NCBI GenBank assembly: GCA_964538565.1
Contig: CAZIGW010000236.1
Span: 1-14,052 of the forward strand
Length of the DNA: 14,052 bases
Source: CAYVBN01 sp964538565
GTDB taxonomy: Bacteria > Pseudomonadota > Alphaproteobacteria > Rhizobiales > Xanthobacteraceae
Direction of reading: 5' to 3'
Positions 6,036-13,725 of the stretch are shown here, piece by piece. Under the pieces are notes generated by a model. That model was not told where the DNA came from, did not search any database, and saw nothing but the letters and a program-made list of their open reading frames with translations. The first letter of the stretch is position 1. Each line of letters starts with the position of its first letter. Made by a program: the position numbers and the translations under genes.

Positions 6036-6971
6036 ATGGACCTGAAGAAGATCCGCTATTTCGCCCAGGTTGCCCGCGCCGGCAGTTTCAGTCGCGCCGC
6101 GCAGGAGCTTCGCATCGCCCAGCCGGCATTGAGCCGCCAGATCCGCAAGCTGGAGGACGAGCTCGGGGCGGCCCTGCTGGTGCGGCACGGACGCGGCGTG
6201 CGCCTCACGAGCGCCGGCTCGACCCTGCTCGAAGGCGCCGAGGCCATCACCGATCTGCTGCGCCGGACGAGCGAGCAGGTGAGATCCGGCGCCGATACCG
6301 TCGCCGGCCAGGTGACGCTTGGGCTGCCGCCGGCCGCCGGATTGCTGCTCGTCGCCCCGGTGGCGCGGCAGTTCCGTGCGGCGTGGCCGCACGTTTCGCT
6401 GCACGTGCGCGAGGGGATCAGCAGCATGCTGCAGGAATGGCTGCTCGATCACCGCATCGACGTCGCGGTGATCCACAATCCCCCGCCGCTCGACGAAGTG
6501 GACATCGAACTGGTGCTCAACGAGCGCATGGTGGTGCTGGCGCCCGCCGAGTCGGGGATGTCGCGCGGCGATCCGAAGGCCTTCCGTTTCCAGGACCTCG
6601 TCGATCTTCCGCTCATCATGCCGAGCCTGCCGCACAACAACCGCCGTCTCGTCGAACGCGCGGCCGCGCAGCACGGCGTGCGCCTGCGCATCGTCATGGA
6701 GGTCGACAGCGTTCACCTCACCAAGCAGCTCGTGAAGCAGCGGCTCGGCTATACGATTCTCACCTACGCGGGCGCCCACGCCGAAGTCGCGCGCGGGGAA
6801 CTGTGCGCCTATCCGATCGAGCGTCCGCCCCTGATGTCGACGCTCGCGATCGCCACGCTGCGGTCGGCGCGCTCGTCGCGTCCGGCCCGCGAACTGGCGC
6901 TCGCGGTCGATTCGGTGCTGCGCGGCCTGGTCAAGAGCCGCCGGTGGCGCGGTGCGCACAGCCGGAGCTGA
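6036..6971 (+). CDS. LysR-family transcriptional regulator
   Basis: A 311-residue regulator. Residues 1-60 form the LysR winged helix-turn-helix: 'MDLKKIRYFAQVARAGSFSR' then 'AAQELRIAQPALSRQIRKLE' and 'LGAALLVRHGRGVRLTSAG'. After a linker helix (61-90) comes the two-lobed ligand-binding domain from 'GQVTLGLPPAAG' at about 91 to about 297, resembling the Cbl/Nac-like branch. Length is normal for the family. I chose the ATG at 6036 because LysR proteins begin with this segment; in-frame starts at 5997 and 5967 add unlike residues, overlap the palindrome, and have no better ribosome site (none here is good). It is divergent from the Bug-hydrolase-barrel operon, the standard arrangement for a LysR regulator and its target, so it probably senses that pathway's substrate or product. 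The CDF gene 55 bases downstream is on the same strand, but a regulatory link to metal efflux is not indicated. Confidence 0.93.
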   Translation: MDLKKIRYFAQVARAGSFSRAAQELRIAQPALSRQIRKLEDELGAALLVRHGRGVRLTSAGSTLLEGAEAITDLLRRTSEQVRSGADTVAGQVTLGLPPAAGLLLVAPVARQFRAAWPHVSLHVREGISSMLQEWLLDHRIDVAVIHNPPPLDEVDIELVLNERMVVLAPAESGMSRGDPKAFRFQDLVDLPLIMPSLPHNNRRLVERAAAQHGVRLRIVMEVDSVHLTKQLVKQRLGYTILTYAGAHAEVARGELCAYPIERPPLMSTLAIATLRSARSSRPARELALAVDSVLRGLVKSRRWRGAHSRS

Positions 6972-7026
6972 CCGTCGTTGACGCCGGCTGCGGCGCTCGC
7001 TACCGGTCGGGCGAGCGGAGCCTGCC

Positions 7027-8412
7027 ATGGCCAGTGAAAAGGAAAAGGTCGCACTCGGGTCGATCGCGGCGTCGGCCGGCCTCACGATCGCCAAGGCGGT
7101 CGTCGGGTTCCTGACCGGCTCGCTCGCGATTCTCTCCGAAGCCGCGCATTCGCTGCTCGACCTGCTGGCGACATTGATGACCTACTTCGCGGTGCGCATC
7201 GCCGACAAGCCGGCCGACGAGGAGCATCACTACGGCCACGGCAAGGTCGAAAGCATCTCGGCGCTGGCCGAAACCGCCCTGCTCTTCCTGCTGTCCGCGA
7301 TCGTCATTTGGGAAGCGGCCCAGCGCCTCGCCGGCGGCGGCCACGCGGTCGAGGCGACGCTCGCGGCCTTTGCGGTGATCATCGCATCGATCGTGATCGA
7401 CCATTTCCGCGCCCGCGTGCTCACGCGGGTGGCGGCGAAGACCTCGAGCGAGGCGCTCGAGGCCGACGCCCTGCACTTCAGCTCGGACATGTGGTCCTCG
7501 TTCGCGGTGCTCGTCGGGCTTGCCGGCGTGGCTCTCGGATTCGAATGGGCCGACTCGGTCGCCGCCATCGTGGTCGCGGTGTTCATCTGCATCGCCGGCT
7601 GGCGTCTCGGCAAGCGCACGATCGACACGCTGACCGACGCGGCACCGGCTGGCGTCGCCGAGCGCATCGCGGCGCTGGCCAAACGAGTCAAGGGCGTCGT
7701 CGCGGTCGAGCGCGTGCGGGCCCGCCCGGTGGGCCCGACGCTGTTCATCGACCTCACCGTGGCGGTCAGCCGCACGCTGCCGCTCGATCGCGTCACCGCC
7801 CTCAAGGACGGCATCACGAAATCGATCCGCGGCGAAATGCCGGAGGCGGAGGTCAGCGTCACCATCGAGCCGATCGCGCTCAGCGACGAGACGGTGCTCG
7901 AACGCGTCATGGTGATCGCCCGCAACCGCGCGCTGGCGGTGCACCACGTCACCGTGCACGCCATCTCGGGCCGCCTGTCGGTCTCCCTCGACCTCGAAGT
8001 CGACGGAAGCCTCGGAATCGGCGCCGCGCATGAAATCGCCAGCGGTCTCGAGGCGGCGATCGTCGAGGAGCTCGGCTCGGGCGTCGAGGTCGAGACGCAT
8101 ATCGAGCCGCTGCAGGTCACGCGCATCGTCGGCCGGGACGCCGATGCCGGCCGCGTCGACGCCATACGCGCCGAACTGTCGAGCCTCGCGAGCCAGATCG
8201 GATTCATCGGCGACGTGCACGACGTGCGCGTGCGCGAGACGCTGGAAGGCGAGATCGTCAATTTCCACTGCCTCGTCGACCCGGGTCTCACGGTGCACGA
8301 CGTGCACGAGACGGTCGACGAGGTGGAACGCGGGCTGCGCCGCCGCTGGCCCTCGATCAAGCGCGTCATCGGCCATGCCGAGCCGCGCGGAATGGTACGG
8401 GCCGGAGCCTAG
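7027..8412 (+). CDS. CDF-family cation-efflux pump with extended C-terminal region
   Basis: A 461-residue cation diffusion facilitator, a divalent-metal/proton antiporter of the inner membrane. Six membrane helices lie at about 10-30, 33-57, 79-98, 108-126, 155-172 and 176-192. The transport site is readable: H41 and D45 in 'SEAAHSLLD' (helix 2) and H150 and D154 in 'HFSSD' (helix 5), an HD-HD set usually associated with zinc; 'HHYGHGKVE' at 67-75 is the conserved loop. Normal family members are about 300 residues with one cytoplasmic ferredoxin-like domain. Here the tail from 205 to 461 looks like three successive domains of about 75-90 residues (about 209-283, 284-362, 363-453). GGAG at 7017-7020 supports the start. 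A TTGACG at 6978-6983 and a small hairpin (GCTCGC/GCGAGC at 6995-7016) precede it, so it may have its own promoter rather than depend on lysR. Metal specificity is inferred, not proven. Confidence 0.93.
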   Translation: MASEKEKVALGSIAASAGLTIAKAVVGFLTGSLAILSEAAHSLLDLLATLMTYFAVRIADKPADEEHHYGHGKVESISALAETALLFLLSAIVIWEAAQRLAGGGHAVEATLAAFAVIIASIVIDHFRARVLTRVAAKTSSEALEADALHFSSDMWSSFAVLVGLAGVALGFEWADSVAAIVVAVFICIAGWRLGKRTIDTLTDAAPAGVAERIAALAKRVKGVVAVERVRARPVGPTLFIDLTVAVSRTLPLDRVTALKDGITKSIRGEMPEAEVSVTIEPIALSDETVLERVMVIARNRALAVHHVTVHAISGRLSVSLDLEVDGSLGIGAAHEIASGLEAAIVEELGSGVEVETHIEPLQVTRIVGRDADAGRVDAIRAELSSLASQIGFIGDVHDVRVRETLEGEIVNFHCLVDPGLTVHDVHETVDEVERGLRRRWPSIKRVIGHAEPRGMVRAGA

Positions 8413-8532
8413 GCGCGATCCGCAAGTGCGGAAGGCGGCTTGCGGGGGAGCGCGCTCTCCTTCCACGGCGTGGCGCCGGCGCCGCGGCGGGCGAATTGAC
8501 GGCGCGCTTTCGAACGCCTCGCGGGAGCAGAC

Positions 8533-9026
8533 ATGTTCTCCATCAGCATCGTTCTGCTGATCGTCGTCTCGCTCGTCCATGTCGCGCTCATGCGTCGGCC
8601 CCGCGATGCGGCCGACGTGATCGAGATCGTTCTCGGCTACGCGTTTCTCTTCATCGTCGCACTGTCCGGCTTCATTGCCTTTCTCGACACACGCTCAGGG
8701 CCGACGAAGTCGCGCGGCAGATCGGCTGGCCGGCGGGAAATCCGTTCCAGTCGGAAGTCGCGGCGGCGAACCTTGCGTTCGGCGTGCTCGGCCTGCTGGC
8801 GTTCCGGTTTCGGGGAAATTTCTGGCTCGCGACCGCGATCGGTTACGCCGTCTTCCTCATCGGCGCCGGCGTGGTTCACATCCATCAGATCGTCGCCGCC
8901 GACAATCGCGCGCCGCTCAACGCCGGGGCGGCGATCCTCGCCGGGGATCTCTTGTCGCCGGTCGTGCTCTTGGTTCTCGTCGTCATTCACCGCCGGCTGA
9001 CCGGCCCGAAGGGGTCACCGCCGTGA
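8533..9026 (+). pseudogene. DUF6790-like small membrane protein, broken by a one-base frameshift
   Basis: An ATG at 8533 with GGGAG just upstream opens a frame encoding two hydrophobic helices (about residues 1-20 and 33-51). After 'GFIAFL' (codon CTC at 8683-8685) this frame turns into Arg/Ser-rich nonsense. The frame one base back takes over with 'HTLRADEVARQIGWPAGNPF' and continues through three more membrane segments and 'GVVHIHQIV' to a TGA at 9024-9026. The join needs one extra base at about 8686-8687, for example restoring GGA before CAC to read 'FLGHTLRADEV'. The repaired product would be 164 residues with about five membrane segments, close to what I recall for DUF6790 proteins. Function of that family is unknown. 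The break could be a real mutation, an assembly error, or less likely programmed frameshifting (no slippery heptamer seen). It follows the CDF gene by 120 bases and converges on the TPP enzyme gene. Confidence 0.75.
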
Positions 9027-9056
9027 CAGCTCATCGACACGGCGCAGCCGCGCCGC

Positions 9057-10778
9057 CTACGCCTCGCGCCGCCGCCGCTCGGCCTCGTCCCAGACGGTGA
9101 GCGCCTGATAGTCGGGCACGAAGCCGAGACCCTTCTGCGCGTCGGAGGAAATCACCGTCTGCGAGGTGACGACGTCGACGAGCGCCGGGGCGTTCTGCAA
9201 GGCGCGGCGCAGCGCCGGCACGAGATCCTCGGGCTTCTCGACGCGCTCGCCGTGCGCGCCGAGCGCGCGCGCCATCGCGGCGTAGTCGGAATGGCGCAAC
9301 GTGGTGCCGACCACGCGCCCGCCGTAGTTCATCTCCTGGTCGAGCCGCTCGATGTTCCAGGCGGCGTTGTTCGACACGATGAACACGGCCTTGGCGCCGT
9401 GGCGCACCGCGGTGTCGATCTCCATCGCGTTGATGCCGAACGCGCCGTCGCCGTTGACCGAGATCACCTGCCGGCCCGGCAGGGCGAGCGCCGCCGCGAT
9501 GCCGAACGGCACGCCGACGCCGAGACAGCCGAACGCGCCGGCATCCATGTAGGTGCCGGCCTGCAGGCCGGTGCGGGCGAAGCTCAGGAGATCGCCGCCG
9601 TCGGCGACGGCGATGTAGTCCGGCTCGACCACCTCTGCGACGGCGTCGAAGATCGCGCGCGGATGGATCTTGCCGTCGGCGCCGAGCGACGGCCGGTCCT
9701 TGGCGGCGGCCGCGATGCGCTCGCGGTGGCGGCGGCGCAGGCCCTCGGCCCAGGCCGTGTCGAGCGCCGGCTCGCGGTTGCCGGCCGCCTGCACCATGGC
9801 GTCGAGCGCAAGCTGCGGCGAGGCGAGCAGCTCGGGCGCGCCGCGGCGGTTGTCGATCAGTTCGCCCGGATTGTCGGCGATGCGGATGAAGCGCGCGTTC
9901 GCAAACACGGCGGGCGAGCCGTAGCCGACCTGATAGTCGAGCTTGCGGCCGATCAGCAGCACCACGTCGGCCTCGCTCATGGCGGCGGCCCGCACGGCGG
10001 CAACCGTCGCCGGGTGGTCGGCCGGCACGAGGCCGCGGCTTTCCTGGGTGTCGAGATAGAGCGCGCCGGTCGCATCGAGCAGGCGCACGAGCGCGGAGCC
10101 GGCGCGGCGCGCGCCGCGGCCGGTGAGGACGAGCGGACGCTTCGCGCCCCAGAACACGTCGACCGCCTCTTCGATCGCGGCCGGATCGGGCGGCAGCGCG
10201 CGGGGCGGCTTCGCCCGCATCCAGTCCTCGAGCACGAGCTGCGGCGGCACGCGCGCGCGCAGCACGTCGGTCGGGATCTCGACATAGACGGGTCCGGGCT
10301 CGCCGGCATCGCCCATGGCGCGCGCCACCGCCTCATCGAGCTCGCGCACGACCTGCTCCGGCACCCGCAGGGTGCGCGAGGCGCGGGTGACGGGGCGCAG
10401 GATGTCGACGTGCGGGATGTCCTGCAGCGGCCCCATGTTGGCTTGCGGGCGCGAGGTGCAGCCGCCGATCAGCAGCACCGGAGCGCGCGCGAGCGAGGCG
10501 TTGGCCATCGCGGTCACCGTGTTGGTCACGCCGGGGCCGGCCGTCACCATGGTGACCCCGAAGGTGTCGGCGAGCTCGGCGTGGGCGTGCGCCATGTGCA
10601 CGGCCGCGCCCTCGTCGCGCACGTCGATGATGCGGATGCCCTGCCGCGCCACGTGATCCCAGATCGGCTGGATGTGGCCTCCCTGCAGGCCGAAGATGCG
10701 GTCGATGCCGCGGCTCTTGAGAAAGCGCGCGATCCAGGCGGCGCAGGATTGTTCGTCGGCGTTGAGATCCTGGTTCAT
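9057..10778 (-). CDS. thiamine-diphosphate-dependent enzyme, acetolactate synthase/2-hydroxyacyl-CoA lyase type
   Basis: A 573-residue three-domain TPP enzyme. The N-terminal pyrimidine domain has 'FGLQGGHIQPIWD' at 29-41 and the cofactor-activating Glu56 in 'RDEGAAVHMAHAHAE'; 'VTAGPGVTNTVTAM' at 78-91 follows. The middle domain spans about 200-330. The C-terminal domain carries the diphosphate/Mg motif from 'NGDGAFGINAMEIDTA' at 442-457 to 'SNN' at 469-471. Length fits acetolactate synthases, oxalyl-CoA decarboxylases, 2-hydroxyacyl-CoA lyases and benzoylformate decarboxylases. No regulatory small subunit (ilvN) is adjacent and the neighbour is a CoA ligase, so biosynthetic acetolactate synthase is unlikely; a lyase or decarboxylase of a 2-hydroxy or 2-oxo acyl compound fits better, but this is inference. 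AGGAG upstream supports the ATG at 10778. It follows the CoA ligase by 39 bases on the same strand, so a shared transcript is likely. Cytoplasmic. Confidence 0.92.
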   Translation of the reverse strand: MNQDLNADEQSCAAWIARFLKSRGIDRIFGLQGGHIQPIWDHVARQGIRIIDVRDEGAAVHMAHAHAELADTFGVTMVTAGPGVTNTVTAMANASLARAPVLLIGGCTSRPQANMGPLQDIPHVDILRPVTRASRTLRVPEQVVRELDEAVARAMGDAGEPGPVYVEIPTDVLRARVPPQLVLEDWMRAKPPRALPPDPAAIEEAVDVFWGAKRPLVLTGRGARRAGSALVRLLDATGALYLDTQESRGLVPADHPATVAAVRAAAMSEADVVLLIGRKLDYQVGYGSPAVFANARFIRIADNPGELIDNRRGAPELLASPQLALDAMVQAAGNREPALDTAWAEGLRRRHRERIAAAAKDRPSLGADGKIHPRAIFDAVAEVVEPDYIAVADGGDLLSFARTGLQAGTYMDAGAFGCLGVGVPFGIAAALALPGRQVISVNGDGAFGINAMEIDTAVRHGAKAVFIVSNNAAWNIERLDQEMNYGGRVVGTTLRHSDYAAMARALGAHGERVEKPEDLVPALRRALQNAPALVDVVTSQTVISSDAQKGLGFVPDYQALTVWDEAERRRREA

Positions 10779-10817
10779 CGGCTTCTCCTCTGCGGCGCCC
10801 GCGACGACCCCGGGCCT

Positions 10818-12383
10818 TCAGCGCGCGCCGAATTGCGTGCGCAGGACGCGGTGCAGGATCTTGCCGGTCGCGGTGCGCGGCATCTCTTCTTCGCGGATGA
10901 AGGAGACCGAGCGCGGGCGCTTGTAGCCGGCGATGCGCGCCTTGCACCACTCGAGGATTTCGTCCTCGACCGGCATCTCCCCGTCGCGCGGCACGATGAC
11001 GGCGTGCACGCGCTCGCCCCAGGTCTCGTCCGCAAGGCCGATGACCGCGACGTCCTGCACCTTCGGGTGCGCGCCGACCACCGCCTCGACCTCAGAGGGA
11101 TAGACGTTTTCGCCGCCCGAGATGATCATGTTGCTCTTGCGGTCGACGAGGAAGATGTAGCCCTCCTCGTCGCGGCGGGCGATGTCGCCGACCGTGCAAT
11201 ACTCGCCGCGGAACGCCTCCTTGGTCTTCTCGGGCAGTTTCCAGTAGCCGTCGAACGTATAGGGGTTGCAGGAATAGAGCTCGCCCGCGGCGCCGTCCGG
11301 CACGTCGTTGCCTTGCGGATCGAGCAGTCGGATCGGCCGCGAGCCGACGCATTCGCGCCCGACCGAGCCGAGCTTGGCGAACTGCTCGTCGGGATGCAGC
11401 ATCGTCACCCAGCCGGCCTCGGTCGAGCCGTAGAGTTCGTAGAGGCCCGAGTTCCTGAAGTGCTCCATGATGGCGCGCTTGGTGTCCGGCCGCGCCGGCG
11501 CCGAGGAAATCATCAGCTTGGTCACGGCGTCGACGTCGTAGCGCGCGCGCACCGCGGCCGGCAGCGCCAGCGTCATGATGTAGTGGGTCGGCACCAGCGA
11601 GGTGAAGGTCGCCCCGCCGGCCGCAAGCGTGCGCAGCAGGTGCTCGGGATCAAAGCTCTTGCGGTTGTAGACCGTGCAGGTTGCGCCGAAGTAGCTGAAC
11701 GCGCCGAAGAAGAAGAGCGAGTTGCCGTGGCACATCGGCATGACGAGGAGTGCGGAGTCGCGCACGCTGAACCCCAGCTCCACCTCGGTGACGAGCGACA
11801 GCATGGCGCTGCCGAGATGGCTGCGGATCGCGCCCTTCGGCTTGCCGGTGGTCCCGGACGTGTACATCAGGGTCCAGGGATCTTCGCCGCGCACCACGAC
11901 GTCCGGCGCGCTGTCGCACGACCGCGCGATCAGGTCCTCGTAGGCGCGCCAGCCGGGATGCGATTTGCCGCCGAAGGCGATGAAGTTGCCGGCCGGGACC
12001 GGAACCTCGGCGCGCACGGAATCGACCGCCTCGACGAAGTCGTCCTGGACGATGAAGGCCCGTGCCTCGCAGTTCTCGACGATGTACTGGAACTCGCGGG
12101 CGCTCAGCCGGAAATTGATCGGTACGGCGATGAGCCCGGCGAGCGCGGTCGCAGCGTAGATTTCCAACCACTCGACGCAATTGTAGGCCAGCACGCAGAC
12201 GCGGTCGCCCTTGGCGACCCCGAGCCCGAGGAGTGCATTGGCGAGCCGGCAGGCGCGGCCATGCCAGACGCGAAACGTCATCTCGCGATCAAGGTCGCGC
12301 GCACCGATCTTGTCGGGCTGAAGGCGCGCGTGCAACGCCAGCGCGTCGCCGAAATGGGCCAGACTCTTGCCGATACCGATCAT
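10818..12383 (-). CDS. acyl-CoA synthetase (AMP-forming, ANL superfamily)
   Basis: A 521-residue ANL enzyme that activates a carboxylic acid with ATP and joins it to CoA. Motifs are complete: P-loop 'YTSGTTGKPKG' at 174-184, 'YELYGSTEAGWV' at 315-326, adenine-binding 'TVGD' with D400, hinge 'DRKSNMIISGGENVYPSEVE' at 414-433, and the catalytic lysine K508 in 'RTATGKILHR'. Length is normal for fatty-, aryl- or short-branched-acid ligases; substrate cannot be read off. The ATG at 12383 was chosen because the family's N-terminus follows; an earlier in-frame start would be TTG at 12458, spanning a hairpin. That hairpin (12391-12416) carries the only G-rich ribosome-binding stretch in its downstream arm. 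The TPP enzyme follows after 39 bases, suggesting stepwise activation then cleavage or decarboxylation of an acid (inference). The exported hydrolase lies 123 bases upstream on the same strand. Confidence 0.94.
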   Translation of the reverse strand: MIGIGKSLAHFGDALALHARLQPDKIGARDLDREMTFRVWHGRACRLANALLGLGVAKGDRVCVLAYNCVEWLEIYAATALAGLIAVPINFRLSAREFQYIVENCEARAFIVQDDFVEAVDSVRAEVPVPAGNFIAFGGKSHPGWRAYEDLIARSCDSAPDVVVRGEDPWTLMYTSGTTGKPKGAIRSHLGSAMLSLVTEVELGFSVRDSALLVMPMCHGNSLFFFGAFSYFGATCTVYNRKSFDPEHLLRTLAAGGATFTSLVPTHYIMTLALPAAVRARYDVDAVTKLMISSAPARPDTKRAIMEHFRNSGLYELYGSTEAGWVTMLHPDEQFAKLGSVGRECVGSRPIRLLDPQGNDVPDGAAGELYSCNPYTFDGYWKLPEKTKEAFRGEYCTVGDIARRDEEGYIFLVDRKSNMIISGGENVYPSEVEAVVGAHPKVQDVAVIGLADETWGERVHAVIVPRDGEMPVEDEILEWCKARIAGYKRPRSVSFIREEEMPRTATGKILHRVLRTQFGAR

Positions 12384-12390
12384 GCCGACC

Positions 12391-12416
12391 GCCCCCGATC
12401 CGCCTCGATCGGGGGC
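12391..12416 (-). promoter_or_regulatory. hairpin covering the ribosome-binding region of the acyl-CoA synthetase
   Basis: GCCCCCGATC and GATCGGGGGC form a perfect 10-base-pair inverted repeat with a six-base loop, ending eight bases before the ATG. In the mRNA the downstream arm holds the G-rich stretch that would pair with 16S rRNA, so folding would hide it. There is no T run, so it is not an intrinsic terminator. It could instead be a DNA operator for a regulator. Confidence 0.45.
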
Positions 12417-12506
12417 CCGAAGCTGGAGCGCCGCAATAGAGCCCGATTGCGACCGCAACGCAACATCCGCCTGCGCCCCGGCCGTCCAGCCGTCGGAATG
12501 GCGCCG

Positions 12507-13568
12507 CTACATCGCCCGGCGCGGCGCCGTGTCGAGGAACGCCTTGAGCTCCTTGGCGTAGAAACGGGCGTTGCCGGTCGTGCCGTGGCCGGTCGTCTCC
12601 GTGCTGGCCGGGATGAGATAGAGCTTGCCGTTCTTCACCCGCTTCATGGCCTGCTCCATGACGCCGGTTTCCGGCGGATTGCGCTCGTCGTCGGCCGCGT
12701 TGATGGCGAGCACCGCGGCCTTGATCTTCTCGAGGGCGGGCGAAGCGTCGTAGTCGGCCGAGGATCCCCACGCCCAGAGGAAATCGTTGGCGTCGGCCTT
12801 CATCGGTGCCGCCAAGCGCGCGTCGACCACCTTGTCGGCCTGTTCGTTGGTCGGCGCGATCTTCTGATAATGCAGCGTGCCGCCCGAGGTCGCGATGCCG
12901 AAGAACACGCTGGCGATCTTCATGAAGCGCGGCTGCGTCGTGTAGTTGCCGTTGTTGTATTCGGGATCGTTGCGGATCGTCTCCAGCATCATCCGCCGCA
13001 GCATCCAGTTGCGGCTCGCCATGGCGGTCGGCTGCGCGGCCATCGGCACCAGCGCGTCCATGTAGTCGGGGTATTTCTCGCCCCACAGCCAGACGTTCAT
13101 GCCGCCCATCGAGTTGCCGATGATGAGCCGGACGTGACGGATGCCGAGCCCTTCCGCGAGCAGCCGGTACTGCGCGTCGACCATGTCGGCGTAGTCGTAT
13201 TTCGGGAATTTCGTCTTGAGCCCGTCCGAGGGCTTCGCGCTCTTGCCGTGGCCGAGCGCGTCCGGGATGACGATGTAATATTTGCTGGCGTCAAGCGGCT
13301 GGCCGGGACCGAACAGTTCGCCGGCAAATCCCGCCGTGAGCATCCGGGCCGCCGAGCCGCCGCTGCCGTGCAGCACGACGACCGGCTCGCCGGAGGGTTC
13401 GCCGACGGTGGTGTAGTGCAGCTTGACCTCCGGCAGCGTCTCGCCGGTGTGGAACTTGAAATCATGCGCGACCCACTCGCCCTCCTTCGGCGCGGGATAG
13501 TCCGCCGCCCGCGCGGGCAGAGATGGCAGCAGCAACGCAAGCACGGCAAAGGCTGTAGCGGTCTTCAT
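12507..13568 (-). CDS. exported alpha/beta-hydrolase, homoserine-acetyltransferase-like fold
   Basis: A 353-residue protein with a Sec signal peptide: 'MKTATAFAVLALLLPSLPAR' then cleavage probably after Ala21 or Ala22, before 'DYPAPKEGEW'. The mature part is a serine hydrolase of the MetX-like branch: 'VVVLHGSGGSA' at 63-73 (oxyanion loop), 'VIPDALGHGKS' at 100-110, nucleophile Ser153 in 'IIGNSMGGMN', acid at D293 or D294 in 'INAADDERNPP', and His328 in 'TTGHGT'. The catalytic triad is complete, unlike the other alpha/beta-hydrolase in this window. MetX enzymes are cytoplasmic, so an exported member is more likely an esterase or another hydrolase than an acyltransferase. GGGGAG, seven bases before the ATG at 13568, and the signal peptide fix the start; longer in-frame extension is unsupported. 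It sits between the dehydrogenase and the CoA ligase on the same strand; a role in releasing an acid from an ester for the ligase is only a guess. Confidence 0.92.
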   Translation of the reverse strand: MKTATAFAVLALLLPSLPARAADYPAPKEGEWVAHDFKFHTGETLPEVKLHYTTVGEPSGEPVVVLHGSGGSAARMLTAGFAGELFGPGQPLDASKYYIVIPDALGHGKSAKPSDGLKTKFPKYDYADMVDAQYRLLAEGLGIRHVRLIIGNSMGGMNVWLWGEKYPDYMDALVPMAAQPTAMASRNWMLRRMMLETIRNDPEYNNGNYTTQPRFMKIASVFFGIATSGGTLHYQKIAPTNEQADKVVDARLAAPMKADANDFLWAWGSSADYDASPALEKIKAAVLAINAADDERNPPETGVMEQAMKRVKNGKLYLIPASTETTGHGTTGNARFYAKELKAFLDTAPRRAM

Positions 13569-13725
13569 GGCGTCTCCCCGACGTTCGTGCGCGTTCGAGC
13601 GCGCTTGGAAGAAGTGTTGCACAAGCCGGCAAGCCGCAACAGGGCCTTGCATAGGCGGCGCAAAAATCGGTGAGCATGAGCGGTGAGTTGCTTTGCAAAC
13701 GATCAAATAGTCGCGAGCGATCGTC

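Noticed and set aside
6984..7016. Hairpin and TTGACG before the CDF gene as a metal-responsive element
   Set aside because: The -10 at the matching distance (TACCGG) is poor and the six-base stem is short; no known metal-regulator site is recognisable.
4647..7094. An 815-codon open frame on the minus strand
   Set aside because: It overlaps lysR antisense and the Bug and hydrolase genes in another frame; composition is low-complexity Arg/Ala/Gly and it has no domain signal.
8465..8490. GGCGCCGGCGCC palindrome and small hairpins after the CDF gene as a terminator
   Set aside because: No T run follows and the repeats are GC-only, so they are likely to occur by chance in this composition.
7000..8580. 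A 526-codon open frame on the minus strand opposite the CDF gene
   Set aside because: Asp/Arg/His-rich shadow of a clear CDF transporter; no ribosome site or domain.
9252..13673. A 1473-codon open frame on the plus strand
   Set aside because: It runs antisense across three well-supported minus-strand genes with complete family motifs. Its product is Arg/His/Ala/Gly-rich without recognisable domains, as expected when strong third-position GC bias removes stops from the opposite strand.
13690..13725. Weak inverted repeat (ACGATC/GATCGT) after the dehydrogenase stop as a terminator
   Set aside because: Only six base pairs, with a 14-base loop and just two further T residues; too weak to call.
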